Assembly: GCF_036226365.1 (NCBI RefSeq)
Contig: NZ_CP108462.1
Location: forward strand, 4,214,501-4,278,500
Length of the DNA stretch: 64,000 nt
Reading direction: 5' to 3'
From: Streptomyces sp. NBC_01262
GTDB taxonomy: Bacteria > Actinomycetota > Actinomycetes > Streptomycetales > Streptomycetaceae
This document shows positions 18,054 to 26,904 of the stretch, one piece after another (position 1 is the stretch's first letter; each line of letters opens with the position of its first letter). The position numbers and the translations under genes are program-made. The notes under the pieces were generated by a model, which ran no database searches, was not told the DNA's origin, and worked only from the letters and a program-made list of their open reading frames with translations.

Positions 18054-18464
18054 GTGAACCAGGTAGCCAGCCGCATCGGCAAGACACTCGCCCTCGTACT
18101 CCCGGTAGTCCTCGTGCTCTCCGGGACCCTCGCCGTCACCCGCGTTCCGTGGGCGACCTCGGCCTCGGAGGCCCAGACCCTCACCGCCGCACAGACCAAG
18201 GTGACGGACGCCCAGCGTTCCGCCCCGCAGGAGGTGCTGCGCCGTCGGCTGCTGACCGAACTCCAGGAGAAGAACCCCGGCGTCGCGCTCACCAGCCTCC
18301 AGCGTGAGATGGCCGAGCGGCCGTCCCTCGCCAAGTACTGCACCGGCCTCGCCCGGTCCCTCGGCCGCGCCGCGGTCGCCCGGTACGGCCAGCAGCGCGC
18401 CCAGGGATGGTCGCGTCCGGTGTGCGACACGTCGTTCGCCACCGGTATCGCCTCGGTCGGCTGA
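18054..18464 (+). CDS. Small secreted or membrane-anchored protein, unknown
   Basis: From GTG 18054 the product is 136 residues with a signal-anchor segment (LALVLPVVLVLSGTLAV, about residues 11-27). An alpha-helical, charged outer part follows (EVLRRRLLTELQEKNPGVAL) with two Cys (near LAKYCTG and RPVCDTS) that could form a disulfide. The frame is open further upstream, but no export signal would result. No clear Shine-Dalgarno is seen, so the message may be leaderless. I do not recognise the family. Confidence 0.65.
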   Translation: MNQVASRIGKTLALVLPVVLVLSGTLAVTRVPWATSASEAQTLTAAQTKVTDAQRSAPQEVLRRRLLTELQEKNPGVALTSLQREMAERPSLAKYCTGLARSLGRAAVARYGQQRAQGWSRPVCDTSFATGIASVG

Positions 18465-18497
18465 CCCGGGGCAAGGGGCTCACGTAGGGTGCGCTTC

Positions 18498-19226
18498 ATG
18501 ACAGGCGCGCTCCCTTCCGTCACCCAGGCCGTCCTCCTCGCAGGAGGGCAGGGTTCGCGACTGCGGCCCTACACCGACACCCGTCCCAAGCCGATGATCG
18601 AGATCCCGGGCACCGGGACACCGATCATCGGCCACCAACTCGCATGGCTGGCCGCCGAGGGCGTCACCGACGCCGTTGTCTCGTGCGGCCACCTTGCTGA
18701 AGTCCTCCAGGACTGGCTCGACGCGACCGAACTCCCGCTCCGCGTCAGCACGGTCGTGGAGTCCGAGCCCCTCGGGCGCGGCGGCGGCCTCAAGTACGCC
18801 GCGAAGTCGCTCCCGCGGCCGGAGGAGCCCTGGTACGCCACGAACGGCGACATCTGGACGCGCTTCTCGCTGCGCGAGATGGCCGCGTTCCACTTCGAGC
18901 GGGCCGCCACGGCCACTCTCGCCCTGGCCCGGCCCCGGATCCCCTGGGGCGCCGTCGAGACCAACGAGCTCGGCCAGATCCTCGACTTCATCGAGTCGCC
19001 GCCCTCCCCGTTCCTGATCAACGCCGGTGTCTACGTCTTCGACCCCGAATTCACCGAGCTGCTCCCCGAGCGGGGCGACCACGAGCGTACGACCTTCCCC
19101 CAGCTGGCCAGGGAACGGCGGCTGGCCGGCTTCCCGCTGCCGCAGGGGGCGTACTGGCGGGCCATCGACACGGCGAAGGACCTGACCGAGGCCGCGAAGG
19201 AACTGGCCGCCCAGCGGCCCCTCTGA
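18498..19226 (+). CDS. NDP-sugar nucleotidyltransferase family protein
   Basis: From ATG 18498 (GTG 18489 is an alternative) the product is 242 residues. The N-terminus carries the nucleotide-binding signature LAGGQGSRLRPYTDTRPKPM of sugar-1-phosphate nucleotidyltransferases, and later ATNGDIWTRFS (metal-binding Asp region) and INAGVYVFDPE are conserved. Such enzymes join a sugar-1-phosphate to an NTP to make GDP-mannose, dTDP-glucose and similar donors for cell-envelope or glycan synthesis. The length is at the short end, with no left-handed beta-helix domain. The substrate is unknown. It ends at a strong shared terminator. Confidence 0.88.
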   Translation: MTGALPSVTQAVLLAGGQGSRLRPYTDTRPKPMIEIPGTGTPIIGHQLAWLAAEGVTDAVVSCGHLAEVLQDWLDATELPLRVSTVVESEPLGRGGGLKYAAKSLPRPEEPWYATNGDIWTRFSLREMAAFHFERAATATLALARPRIPWGAVETNELGQILDFIESPPSPFLINAGVYVFDPEFTELLPERGDHERTTFPQLARERRLAGFPLPQGAYWRAIDTAKDLTEAAKELAAQRPL

Positions 19227-19257
19227 GCCCCGCGTACGGACAAGCAACGGACGGCAA

Positions 19258-19299
19258 CGGAAAGCACCCCCGGCCTCGTGTGGCCGGGGGTGCTTTCCG
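19258..19299. terminator. Bidirectional terminator, 18-bp perfect stem
   Basis: Arms 19258-19275 and 19282-19299 are perfect inverted complements with a 6-nt loop. It separates the convergent nucleotidyltransferase (+) and DoxX-family (-) genes. Confidence 0.92.
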
Positions 19300-19319
19300 T
19301 TGGCGGTTCGAAGGGGCCG

Positions 19320-20924
19320 CTACGCCATCCCCGACGGGCCGGAGGCCCGGTGCGTGCCCGGCATCCCCAGCAGCCACCCGGAGGTGGAGCCGCTGCCCAG
19401 GAGGCCGCCGAGGGCGCCGCCGGAGTCGGAGGAGCCGCCGCCGGTGCCCGAGCCGCCGGTGGGGGCGGCGGAGGGGGCGCTGCTGCTCTGGGTGGGGCGG
19501 GGCTGGGCGGAGGGGACGGAGTGGGAGGGGCTGCTGCCCTGGCCGCCCGCGGAGCCGGACTGCTGGGTGGCGGCCGCGGCCGGGGCCGACGAGGAGCGGG
19601 ACGCCGAGGGCGACGCGGAGGCGGAGTGCGAGGCATCGGCCGACCGGGAGGCGGCGGGCTTGCCGGAGGCCTTGCCGCGGGACTCGCCGGAGACCTCGGG
19701 GAGCGGGGAGCCGTCGAGGTTGTTGACGGGCACGCCGCTCGGGCCGGGCACCTCGGAATGCGTCGACGTGGACCGTACGGCCGCGCCGAGCGTGGAGCCG
19801 GCCACCAGCGTCAGGCCGACCAGTACGGTCGCCATGACCGTGCCGCGCCGCAGTACGCGCCGCCGCAGGTCCCAGAGCCGGGCCCGGGGGCCGAGGCGGC
19901 GCCAGGCCTCGCCGGCGAGGCGGCCGTCGGCCGAGTAGACGGGGGCGCCTGCGATGACCAGGGGGCTCCAGGCGGCGAGGTAGATGATGTCGGGCGCGTC
20001 GTAGGCGGGTACGGTCCGCCAGCTCACGGTCACCAGCAGGGCGATGGACAGCAGGGCACCGATGGAGGCGGCGAACCGCTGCCAGAGCCCGAACACCGTC
20101 AGGACACCGGCGATGACCTGGAGGAAGGCGATGGTCAGGCCCGCGCCGACCGGGTGGTTCAGGGCGAGTTCGCGCAGCGGCTCGGCGGCGGCCCAGGGGT
20201 GGAGGGAGGCGAGCCAGGTGACCATGGAGCCGCGCTTGCCGCCGTCGAAGTAGACGGGGTCGCAGAGCTTGCCCATGCCCGCGTACACCGAGATGAAGCC
20301 CAAGAAGATGCGCAGCGGGAGCAGCACCACGCCGAGGTTCATCCGGCGGCCCGGGTAGAAGGCGTGCCGTACGGGGTCGCTGACGCGCTCGCGGCGCGAC
20401 GGCTCGGGCTCGAAGCCCTCGTCGTCGTATCCGTCGCGGCCGTCGCGGCCGTCGTATCCGCCGTACCCGTCGTCGTCGAATGCGCCCTGCGCAGGACGCA
20501 TTCCGCCGAGCATCTCCCCGGGCGCCGGCCCGGAAGGCGGCTTGCGCGGGCCCGCGACCGTCGGCTGCGCCTGCGCGTCGATGCGCGGCAGGACCTGCGT
20601 CGTCGTCGCGCCCGCGACATCCGGACCGCCCTCGGCCCCGCGTACGGCGGCGTGCAGCATCTGCGTGGCCGCCCCGTCGCCCGCGTCGGACCTGCCCGCC
20701 CACACGACCGGCGCGCGCCGCGCCGCGGCGGAGGGGCGTACGGCACTGGGCACGATCGGGTAGCGCTGGTTGCCGTTCAGCGCGCGCGAGGACGACGCGC
20801 CGAGCTGCACGCGGAAGCTCGCGTGGCTGACGACGACCTGCGCCGGGTCGGAGGGGACTTTGACCATGCTGAGCACGGGCTCGTCCGCCGAAGGAGTGCG
20901 GGCTGTTCTGGTGTCCACGCTCAT
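19320..20924 (-). CDS. DoxX family membrane protein with long disordered tails
   Basis: The 534-residue protein has a long hydrophilic N-terminal region (about 1-195, with a Gly/Asp/Tyr-rich stretch near 155-175) and a DoxX domain (about 195-370; LPLRIFLGFISVYAGMGKL, FLQVIAGVLTVFGLWQR). One more hydrophobic segment follows (about 385-405), then a Ser/Gly/Pro-rich outer tail. DoxX proteins are small four-helix membrane proteins tied to quinone or thiol redox processes, but the tails here are typical of Streptomyces members whose role is unknown. It follows rlmB on the minus strand across 110 bases. Confidence 0.82.
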   Translation of the reverse strand: MSVDTRTARTPSADEPVLSMVKVPSDPAQVVVSHASFRVQLGASSSRALNGNQRYPIVPSAVRPSAAARRAPVVWAGRSDAGDGAATQMLHAAVRGAEGGPDVAGATTTQVLPRIDAQAQPTVAGPRKPPSGPAPGEMLGGMRPAQGAFDDDGYGGYDGRDGRDGYDDEGFEPEPSRRERVSDPVRHAFYPGRRMNLGVVLLPLRIFLGFISVYAGMGKLCDPVYFDGGKRGSMVTWLASLHPWAAAEPLRELALNHPVGAGLTIAFLQVIAGVLTVFGLWQRFAASIGALLSIALLVTVSWRTVPAYDAPDIIYLAAWSPLVIAGAPVYSADGRLAGEAWRRLGPRARLWDLRRRVLRRGTVMATVLVGLTLVAGSTLGAAVRSTSTHSEVPGPSGVPVNNLDGSPLPEVSGESRGKASGKPAASRSADASHSASASPSASRSSSAPAAAATQQSGSAGGQGSSPSHSVPSAQPRPTQSSSAPSAAPTGGSGTGGGSSDSGGALGGLLGSGSTSGWLLGMPGTHRASGPSGMA

Positions 20925-21034
20925 CTAACCGAGTGACACCCGATTAGGACACTGCCTGACGGGTCACGACATGTCGGAGGCCCGTCAAGGCAGTTTACGT
21001 CAGCATATGCCCGGTTTTGCGAAAGCCGAGCGGA

Positions 21035-21988
21035 TCAGGCCCGTCGCCGAGCCGCCTCGTACAGCACGATCCCCGCCGCCACGCCCGCGTTGAGCGACTC
21101 CGCGCCGCCCGGCATCGGGATCCGTACGCGAACGTCGCAGGTCTCGCCGACCAGCCGCGACAGGCCCTTGCCCTCGGAGCCGGCGACGATGACGACGGGT
21201 CCGGCCAGCGCCTCCAGCTCGTGCAGCTCGACCTCGCCGTCGGCCGCGAGGCCGACGACCGTGAGGCCGGCCTTCTGGTAGGCCTCCAGGGCGCGGGTGA
21301 GGTTGGTGGCGCGGGCGACCTGGACTCGGGCGGCGGTGCCGGCGGAGGTCTTCCAGGCACCGGCGGTCATCCCGGCGGCTCGGCGCTCGGGGACGACGAC
21401 CCCGTGGCCGTCGAAGGCCGCCATGGAACGGACGACGGCGCCGAGGTTGCGCGGGTCGGTGATGCCGTCGAGGGCGACGATCAGCGGGTCCTCGCCGTTG
21501 TCGTGGGCGAGGCGGACCAGGTCCTCGGGGTGGGCGTACTCGTACGGCGGGATCTGCAGCACCAGGCCCTGGTGGTTGAGCCCGTTGGTGATCCGGTCCA
21601 GCTCGGGGCGCGGGGCCTCCATGAGCGGGACGCCGCGCTCGGTGGCGAGCTTGATGGCCTCGCGGACGCGGTCGTCGGTGTCGATGAACTGCTGGACGTA
21701 GACGGCCGTGGCCGGGATGTCGGCGCGCAGCGCCTCGACGACCGGGTTGCGGCCGACGACCATCTCGGACGTGGACTTGGCGCCGCGCCCGGAGGGCCGC
21801 CGGGACTGCGTGGACACCCGCTTGGCGGCCGCGTTGGCGACACGGTTCTTCTTGTGCCCCTTGCGCGCCTCGGCGGGCGGCGTCGGGCCCTTGCCCTCCA
21901 GCCCGCGGCGGCGCTGTCCGCCGCTGCCGACCGTGGCGCCCTTCTTGTTGGACGTACGGCGGTTTCTCCGCTGGCTGTTGCCGGCCAT
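21035..21988 (-). CDS. rlmB: 23S rRNA (guanosine-2'-O-)-methyltransferase RlmB (SpoU family)
   Basis: This 317-residue SPOUT enzyme has a basic, disordered N-terminal extension (about 1-75) common in actinobacteria, a substrate-binding domain (about 80-150), and the knotted methyltransferase domain. The three SpoU motifs are present: ALDGITDPRNLGAVVRSM, VVIVAGSEGKGLSRL, and IPMPGGAESLNAGVAAGIVL. It methylates the ribose of a conserved G in the 23S peptidyl-transferase region. It lies 70 bases after cysS in the same direction, the common actinobacterial order carD-ispD-ispF-cysS-rlmB. Confidence 0.94.
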   Translation of the reverse strand: MAGNSQRRNRRTSNKKGATVGSGGQRRRGLEGKGPTPPAEARKGHKKNRVANAAAKRVSTQSRRPSGRGAKSTSEMVVGRNPVVEALRADIPATAVYVQQFIDTDDRVREAIKLATERGVPLMEAPRPELDRITNGLNHQGLVLQIPPYEYAHPEDLVRLAHDNGEDPLIVALDGITDPRNLGAVVRSMAAFDGHGVVVPERRAAGMTAGAWKTSAGTAARVQVARATNLTRALEAYQKAGLTVVGLAADGEVELHELEALAGPVVIVAGSEGKGLSRLVGETCDVRVRIPMPGGAESLNAGVAAGIVLYEAARRRA

Positions 21989-22058
21989 GGGTATCCCAAT
22001 CTCTTACTGCTCGGTCCTGCTCAGAAAAAAGTACGTATGTATGAAGGGTCTCTCAGCC

Positions 22059-23453
22059 TTAGCCGAGCGACCACTTCGGCCCGTCCGGGGTGTCCGTGAT
22101 CTCCAGCCCGGACTGCTGCAGCTGGTCGCGGATCGCGTCGGCCGTCGCGTAGTCCTTGCGCCCGCGCGCCGCCTGCCGCTGCTCCAGCACCAGGCGCACG
22201 AGGGAATCCACCACCCCGTGCAGATCCTCGCTGCGCTCGCCCTCGCCGGACGCCCACTGCTCGTCCAGCGGGTCCAGGCCCAGCACGCCCAGCATGGCCC
22301 GCACCTCGGAGAGGCGGGCGACCGCCGTCTCCTTGTCGTCCGCGCCCAGCGCGGAGTTGCCCTGCCGGACCGCCGTGTGGACGATCGCCAGCGCCTGCGG
22401 GACGCCCAGGTCGTCGTCCATCGCCTCGGCGAAGGACGGCGGGACCTCGGACGCGGGCTCGACCGGGCCGGCCTTCTCGATGACCCGCTGCACGAACCCC
22501 TCGATGCGCGCGAACGCGGATTCCGCCTCGCGCAGCGCGTCCTCGCTGTACTCGATCATCGAGCGGTAGTGCGGGGTGCCGAGGTAGTAGCGCAGCACGA
22601 TCGGCCGCCAGCGCTTGGTCATCTCGCTGACCAGCACCGAGTTGCCGAGCGACTTGCTCATCTTCTCGCCGCTCATCGTGACCCAGGCGTTGTGCACCCA
22701 GTACGCGGCGAAGTCGTCGCCGAATCCCTTGGCCTGGGCGATCTCGTTCTCGTGGTGCGGGAAGATCAGGTCCAGCCCGCCGCCGTGGATGTCGAAGGCG
22801 GGGCCCAGGTACTTGTGGGCCATCGCCGAGCACTCCAGGTGCCAGCCGGGCCGGCCGCGCCCCCACGGGGTCTCCCAGCTCGGCTCGCCGGGCTTGGCGG
22901 CCTTCCACATCGCGAAGTCGCGCTGGTCGCGCTTGCCGGTCTCGCCCTCGCCGGAAGGCTGGAGGAGATTGTCCAGCTCCTGGTTGGACAGGCTGAGATA
23001 GCCGTCGTACGAGCGCACGTCGAAGTAGACGTTGCCCTCGGCCTCGTAGGCGTGGCCGCGCTCGATCAGGCCGCGCATCATCTCGACCATCTCGGTGATG
23101 TGGCCGGTGGCGCGCGGCTCGTACGTGGGCGGCAGGCATCCGAGCCCGTCGTAACCGGCGTTGAAGGCCCGCTCGTTCTCGTAGCCGATGGACCACCAGG
23201 GGCGGCCCTGCTCGGCCGACTTCGCGATGATCTTGTCGTCGATGTCGGTGACGTTGCGGATGAAGGTGACGTCATAGCCGCGGTACGCGAACCAGCGGCG
23301 CATGATGTCGAAGTTGAGCCCCGACCGGATGTGCCCGATGTGCGGGGCCGCCTGCACGGTGGCGCCGCACAGGTAGATCGAGACGCAGCCCGGCACAAGC
23401 GGGATGAAGTCACGGACCTGGCGCGCGTCGGTGTCGTACAGGCGAATAGTCAC
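22059..23453 (-). CDS. cysS: Cysteinyl-tRNA synthetase
   Basis: The 464-residue length is normal for CysRS. The HIGH-type motif is GHIRSG (within APHIGHIRSG), KMSKS is intact (EKMSKSLGN), and the zinc-binding residues include Cys28 and the region HLECSAMAHKYLG with HHENE. It charges tRNA-Cys with cysteine. It is in the conserved block between ispF and rlmB, 74 bases after ispF. The mycothiol ligase paralogue MshC has a similar fold, but gene order and length support CysS. Confidence 0.95.
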   Translation of the reverse strand: MTIRLYDTDARQVRDFIPLVPGCVSIYLCGATVQAAPHIGHIRSGLNFDIMRRWFAYRGYDVTFIRNVTDIDDKIIAKSAEQGRPWWSIGYENERAFNAGYDGLGCLPPTYEPRATGHITEMVEMMRGLIERGHAYEAEGNVYFDVRSYDGYLSLSNQELDNLLQPSGEGETGKRDQRDFAMWKAAKPGEPSWETPWGRGRPGWHLECSAMAHKYLGPAFDIHGGGLDLIFPHHENEIAQAKGFGDDFAAYWVHNAWVTMSGEKMSKSLGNSVLVSEMTKRWRPIVLRYYLGTPHYRSMIEYSEDALREAESAFARIEGFVQRVIEKAGPVEPASEVPPSFAEAMDDDLGVPQALAIVHTAVRQGNSALGADDKETAVARLSEVRAMLGVLGLDPLDEQWASGEGERSEDLHGVVDSLVRLVLEQRQAARGRKDYATADAIRDQLQQSGLEITDTPDGPKWSLG

Positions 23454-23527
23454 GCATCAAGGGTAGTGGCCCGGAGTGGGTGACGAAGCCGATCGTTACC
23501 GGGCTTCATGGTCCCGTGACGATCGGG

Positions 23528-24049
23528 TCACCCGGACGTGTCACCCGGCGTGCCGCTGCGGACGACCAACGCGGTCGCCACGGCCGCCAGGCCCTCCTCC
23601 CGGCCGGTGAATCCGAGACCGTCCGTCGTGGCCCCTGAAACCGACACCGGAGCGCCGACCGCCGCCGAAAGCACCTTTTGCGCCTCTTCGCGCCGCTTAC
23701 CGATCTTCGGGCGTACGCCGATCACCTGGACGGCCACATTCCCGATCCGGAAGCCCGCCTCCCGCACGATCCGCGCCGCCTCCGTGAGCAAGGTCACACC
23801 CGACGCCCCGGCCCATTCCGGGCGGCCGGTGCCGAAGTGCGCCCCGAGGTCGCCGAGCCCGGCCGCGGAGAACAGCGCGTTGCAGGCGGCGTGCGCCACC
23901 ACGTCCGCGTCGGAGTGGCCGGCGAGGCCGTCGCCCTCGCCCTCCCAGAGCAGGCCGCCGACCCAGAGGGGGCGGCCGGGCTCGAAGGCGTGGATGTCGG
24001 TGCCGATGCCGACCTGGGGGATGACCTGGGGGATGCCGTCAGTAGTCAT
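23528..24049 (-). CDS. ispF: 2-C-methyl-D-erythritol 2,4-cyclodiphosphate synthase
   Basis: This 173-residue protein has the IspF metal site Asp-x-His in VGIGTDIHAFEPG and the second conserved segment LAGHSDADVVAHAACNAL, plus AVQVIGVRPKIGKRR and the C-terminal TTDGLGFTGREEGLAA. It makes the cyclic diphosphate intermediate of the non-mevalonate (MEP) isoprenoid pathway. It overlaps the end of ispD by 11 bases, so the two are coupled. Confidence 0.96.
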   Translation of the reverse strand: MTTDGIPQVIPQVGIGTDIHAFEPGRPLWVGGLLWEGEGDGLAGHSDADVVAHAACNALFSAAGLGDLGAHFGTGRPEWAGASGVTLLTEAARIVREAGFRIGNVAVQVIGVRPKIGKRREEAQKVLSAAVGAPVSVSGATTDGLGFTGREEGLAAVATALVVRSGTPGDTSG

Positions 24050-24743
24050 CGTTGGCCCGCCTCCGAGCGAGTACCGCCTCGGCCAGGACGAGGTCCAGCG
24101 GGCGGGTGACCTTGAAGGCCTCTTCGTGGCCGGGTACGACCACGACCTGGATGCCGAGCCGCTCGACCATGCCGGCGTCGTCGGTCACGTCGGAGGTGAC
24201 GGTGGCGTGCGCCTTGACGAGGGTGGCCCGGTCGAAGCCCTGCGGGGTCTGTACCGCCCGCAGCAGGGCCCGCTCGGGGGTGCCCACGACCGCGTCGGTC
24301 GCCGGGTCGATCTCCTTGACGGTGTCCGCGAGCGGCAGCCCGGGGACGACGGCCGGGGCCCCGTCCCGTACGGCGGCGGCGACCGCGTCCACCATCTCGA
24401 CGGGCACCAGCGGGCGGGCGGCGTCGTGCACGAGCACGACATCGACCTCGTCGGGCAGTGCGGCGAGGCCGAGCCGCACCGACTCCTGGCGGGAGTCGCC
24501 GCCGGGGACGATCCGGATGTCCTTGGCCTCGGGCACCCCGTGGCTGTCGAGCAGCGCTCTGACCTCGGTGACTCCGTCGGCCGGGGCCACCACGACCACC
24601 AGCTGGACGGCCCGGGCGCGGACCATGGCCCGTACCGCGTGAACCAGGATCGGGATGCCGCCCAGCGTGCGCAGCGCCTTGGGTGCGCCGGGGCCGAGCC
24701 GGACTCCGCGTCCGGCGGCGGGAATGACAGCGGCGGTAGTCAG
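24039..24743 (-). CDS. ispD: 2-C-methyl-D-erythritol 4-phosphate cytidylyltransferase, probable CTG start
   Basis: The first ATG (24626) would remove the CTP-binding loop, which is plainly encoded upstream as AAVIPAAGRGVRLGPGAPKAL. Reading back from it, the frame is open to a stop near 24870, but there is no ATG, GTG or TTG. A CTG at 24743 stands 7 nt after a good ribosome binding site, AAGGA, so I place the start there (234 residues, a normal IspD length). Other motifs are VHDAARPLVP and the C-terminal FKVTRPLDLVLAEAVL. It forms CDP-methylerythritol in the MEP pathway. The enzyme call is firm; the start codon is inference. Confidence 0.88.
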   Translation of the reverse strand: MTTAAVIPAAGRGVRLGPGAPKALRTLGGIPILVHAVRAMVRARAVQLVVVVAPADGVTEVRALLDSHGVPEAKDIRIVPGGDSRQESVRLGLAALPDEVDVVLVHDAARPLVPVEMVDAVAAAVRDGAPAVVPGLPLADTVKEIDPATDAVVGTPERALLRAVQTPQGFDRATLVKAHATVTSDVTDDAGMVERLGIQVVVVPGHEEAFKVTRPLDLVLAEAVLARRRANDDY

Positions 24744-24977
24744 GTTTGTGTCCTTGGCCGAGTTGGGTATCGCCTCAACGTGCCGGGCGTAAAACCCTCG
24801 CGGGGCCCTTCCGTGAACCCCGCGTCGGTGGCAGCCTGCGCGGGTGCCGGGCCCGGCACGATCAGTTGATCAGCTTACGCACGCCAGTATCGACGACGAT
24901 CGTGCGTTTTCGTCCAAGCCCACGCATGCCGCAGTGCCCGGCGTGCGTATCGCACCGGGCACCGCGGCAATCGTGCG

Positions 24978-25460
24978 TCAGGACGCGAGGACCTCGTCGA
25001 GCAGTGCCTCGGCCTTGTCTTCATTGGTGTTCTCAGCGAGGGCCAGCTCGCTGACCAGGATCTGACGGGCCTTGGCAAGCATGCGCTTCTCGCCGGCCGA
25101 CAGCCCACGCTCCCGCTCACGACGCCACAGGTCGCGGACAACCTCCGCGACCTTGATGACGTCACCGGAGGCGAGCTTCTCCAGATTTGCCTTGTAGCGT
25201 CGGGACCAGTTGGTGGGCTCTTCGGTGTACGGCGCCCGCAGCACCTCGAAGACCCGGTCCAGTCCCTCTTGACCGACCACGTCACGCACGCCGACGAACT
25301 CCGCATTGTCCGCAGGTACGCGTACCGTCAAGTCGCCCTGGGCGACCTTGAGCACCAAGTAGGTCTTGTCCACGCCCTTGATCTGGCGGATTTCGATAGC
25401 CTCGATCAGCGCGGCCCCGTGATGGGGATAGACCACGGTGTCGCCAACCTTGAACGTCAT
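24978..25460 (-). CDS. carD: CarD family RNA polymerase-binding transcription factor
   Basis: I chose the ATG at 25460 (160 residues, beginning MTFKVGDTVVYPHHGAA), the standard CarD N-terminus; an in-frame ATG 30 bases upstream adds an atypical tail. The N-terminal Tudor-like RNA polymerase interaction domain (1-60) is followed by a helical DNA-binding domain that contains the conserved Trp region EEPTNWSRRYKANLEKLASGD. CarD stabilises open complexes at rRNA and other promoters. It is the first gene of the ispD-ispF-cysS-rlmB block and is divergent from the LpqE-like lipoprotein, the same order as in mycobacteria. Confidence 0.95.
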   Translation of the reverse strand: MTFKVGDTVVYPHHGAALIEAIEIRQIKGVDKTYLVLKVAQGDLTVRVPADNAEFVGVRDVVGQEGLDRVFEVLRAPYTEEPTNWSRRYKANLEKLASGDVIKVAEVVRDLWRRERERGLSAGEKRMLAKARQILVSELALAENTNEDKAEALLDEVLAS

Positions 25461-26077
25461 GTGACAGGTACCCCTTCCGTGGCTATCCATGCTAACACGT
25501 GAACGGCCCGTTCTGAATGGCGTTTTCGCAGGTCAGGGCATATCTCGGGGCTTGACAAGTGCGGCCGGGACGTGCTGGAGGTGGCTGCCCCGGAAGGGTA
25601 TTCGCAGGTCGGAGCGGGTGCACAGGGAGGGTGAAACGCCCTCGTTACACGCTCAGGAGTCACTTGAACAGGGGCGTAACGTCCAGATTTGTCTGGCCCT
25701 CCCGAGTGGACTACCGCTACTCCGTTCGGATCTACGGGCCCAACGCGATCCAATTTTCGTACAACTCTGGATTTCCGGGTGTCAGGGGAACGTTAAATCG
25801 ATCTTGGCGGGCCGGTATGAACTGGCGGGAATCTTTCGGTTGAATCCCGGAATGGATTCCGGCACGGGCCGGGCGAGGGCCCTTCGCGGCCCCCACGGGA
25901 GCCCTGCGGGGGCCCCGCGGCGCCCTCGCTGGGGCTGCTCGGCGCCGTCGCGGGGGCCGCGCGGGTGAGCCCGCCTCGCCGAAGGGTGGCCGGGTGCGGG
26001 TGCGCCACCACGGCTCGGTAACCTAAGGCCGCTGTCAGTTCCTTACTGCCTTATCTGCCTTAGGAGATGCCGCCGCC
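25461..26077. other. 617-base intergenic region between carD and the LpqE-like gene
   Basis: This must hold divergent promoters, but no convincing -35/-10 pair or operator can be read. A TTGACA at about 25553 lacks a matching -10. A GC-rich block contains the long-range inverted pair CGCGGCCCCC (25885-25894) and GGGGGCCGCG (25952-25961). No coding sequence is supported. Confidence 0.5.
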
Positions 26078-26680
26078 GTGAGCAGCAGCCTTCGTCGCGG
26101 CGCCCTTGCCGCCGTCCTCGCGCTCTCGATCGCCCCGCTCGCCGCGGCGTGCGGGGCCGGTAGCAACGCCCAGACGCTTCAGGTCAAGCCCGACAACGCC
26201 GCGACCACCGTCGGCGACATCCAGATCCAGAACGCGGTCGTGCTCACCCAGAGCGGCGACGGCGACTCCGTGATCTCCGCCAGGGTCTTCAACAACGGCG
26301 ACGCCCGCCAGACCATCGAGACCGTCACCCTCGGCACCGGCGGCAACGCGACGCTCAGCGACAAGGACGGCGGCCAGACCATCGTCGTGCCCGCCCACGG
26401 CTCCGTACTGATCGGCGGCAAGGACAACGCGTCCGTGACCGTCCCCGGCACGGCCGAGGGCAAGCGGGACGGCGACTTCCAGCAGGTCACCTTCGACCTC
26501 AGCGACACCGGCGCGGTGACGGTGCGGGCGCTGGTGCGCCCGGCGACCGGGTACCTCGAGTCCTTCGGACCGACGGCCAAGCCGAGTGCGTCGCCGAGCA
26601 CGTCGCCCTCCGCGTCGGCCTCGTCGTCGGCCTCGTCCTCCGCGTCCGCGTCGGTGTCGGCTTCCGCGTCGGCAGGCTGA
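26078..26680 (+). CDS. LpqE-like lipoprotein (DUF461-type)
   Basis: The GTG at 26078 lies behind AGGAG. The 200-residue product has a signal peptide with a lipobox LAAAC (Cys25), so it is a membrane-anchored lipoprotein. An all-beta domain follows (about 30-165; DIQIQNAVVLTQSGDGDSV, VPAHGSVLIGGKDNASVTV), then a low-complexity Ser/Ala/Pro tail. Gene order next to carD is that of mycobacterial lpqE, which supports the assignment. The function of the family is not established; its domain resembles PCuAC-type copper chaperones only loosely. It ends at a 20-bp hairpin. Confidence 0.8.
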   Translation: MSSSLRRGALAAVLALSIAPLAAACGAGSNAQTLQVKPDNAATTVGDIQIQNAVVLTQSGDGDSVISARVFNNGDARQTIETVTLGTGGNATLSDKDGGQTIVVPAHGSVLIGGKDNASVTVPGTAEGKRDGDFQQVTFDLSDTGAVTVRALVRPATGYLESFGPTAKPSASPSTSPSASASSSASSSASASVSASASAG

Positions 26681-26685
26681 CGCCA

Positions 26686-26734
26686 ATGCTCGAAGGGCGG
26701 GAGCCTTGGTTATCGGCTCCCGCCCTTCGAGCAT
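26686..26734 (+). terminator. Terminator, 20-bp perfect stem
   Basis: Arms 26686-26705 and 26715-26734 are perfect inverted complements with a 9-nt loop, 5 bases after the lipoprotein stop. Confidence 0.93.
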
Positions 26735-26904
26735 CCGAGTGTTTACGGCTCGAACTTTTGACGCCCTCCACCTGCGAGGTTCCTGCTTCACAGCACCGCG
26801 CCGCGATTGCTCGCGGTCTTACCAGCGCTCCACAGGCGTTTAGCCTCTCCGTCCGCCCGACGGCGAGGTGCCACTCAGCGTAGCAAGCTGACTGCACCTA
26901 GTGG

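Noticed and set aside
24039..24626. ispD starting at ATG 24626
   Set aside because: This would drop the conserved CTP-binding N-terminus, which is encoded just upstream behind a good ribosome binding site.
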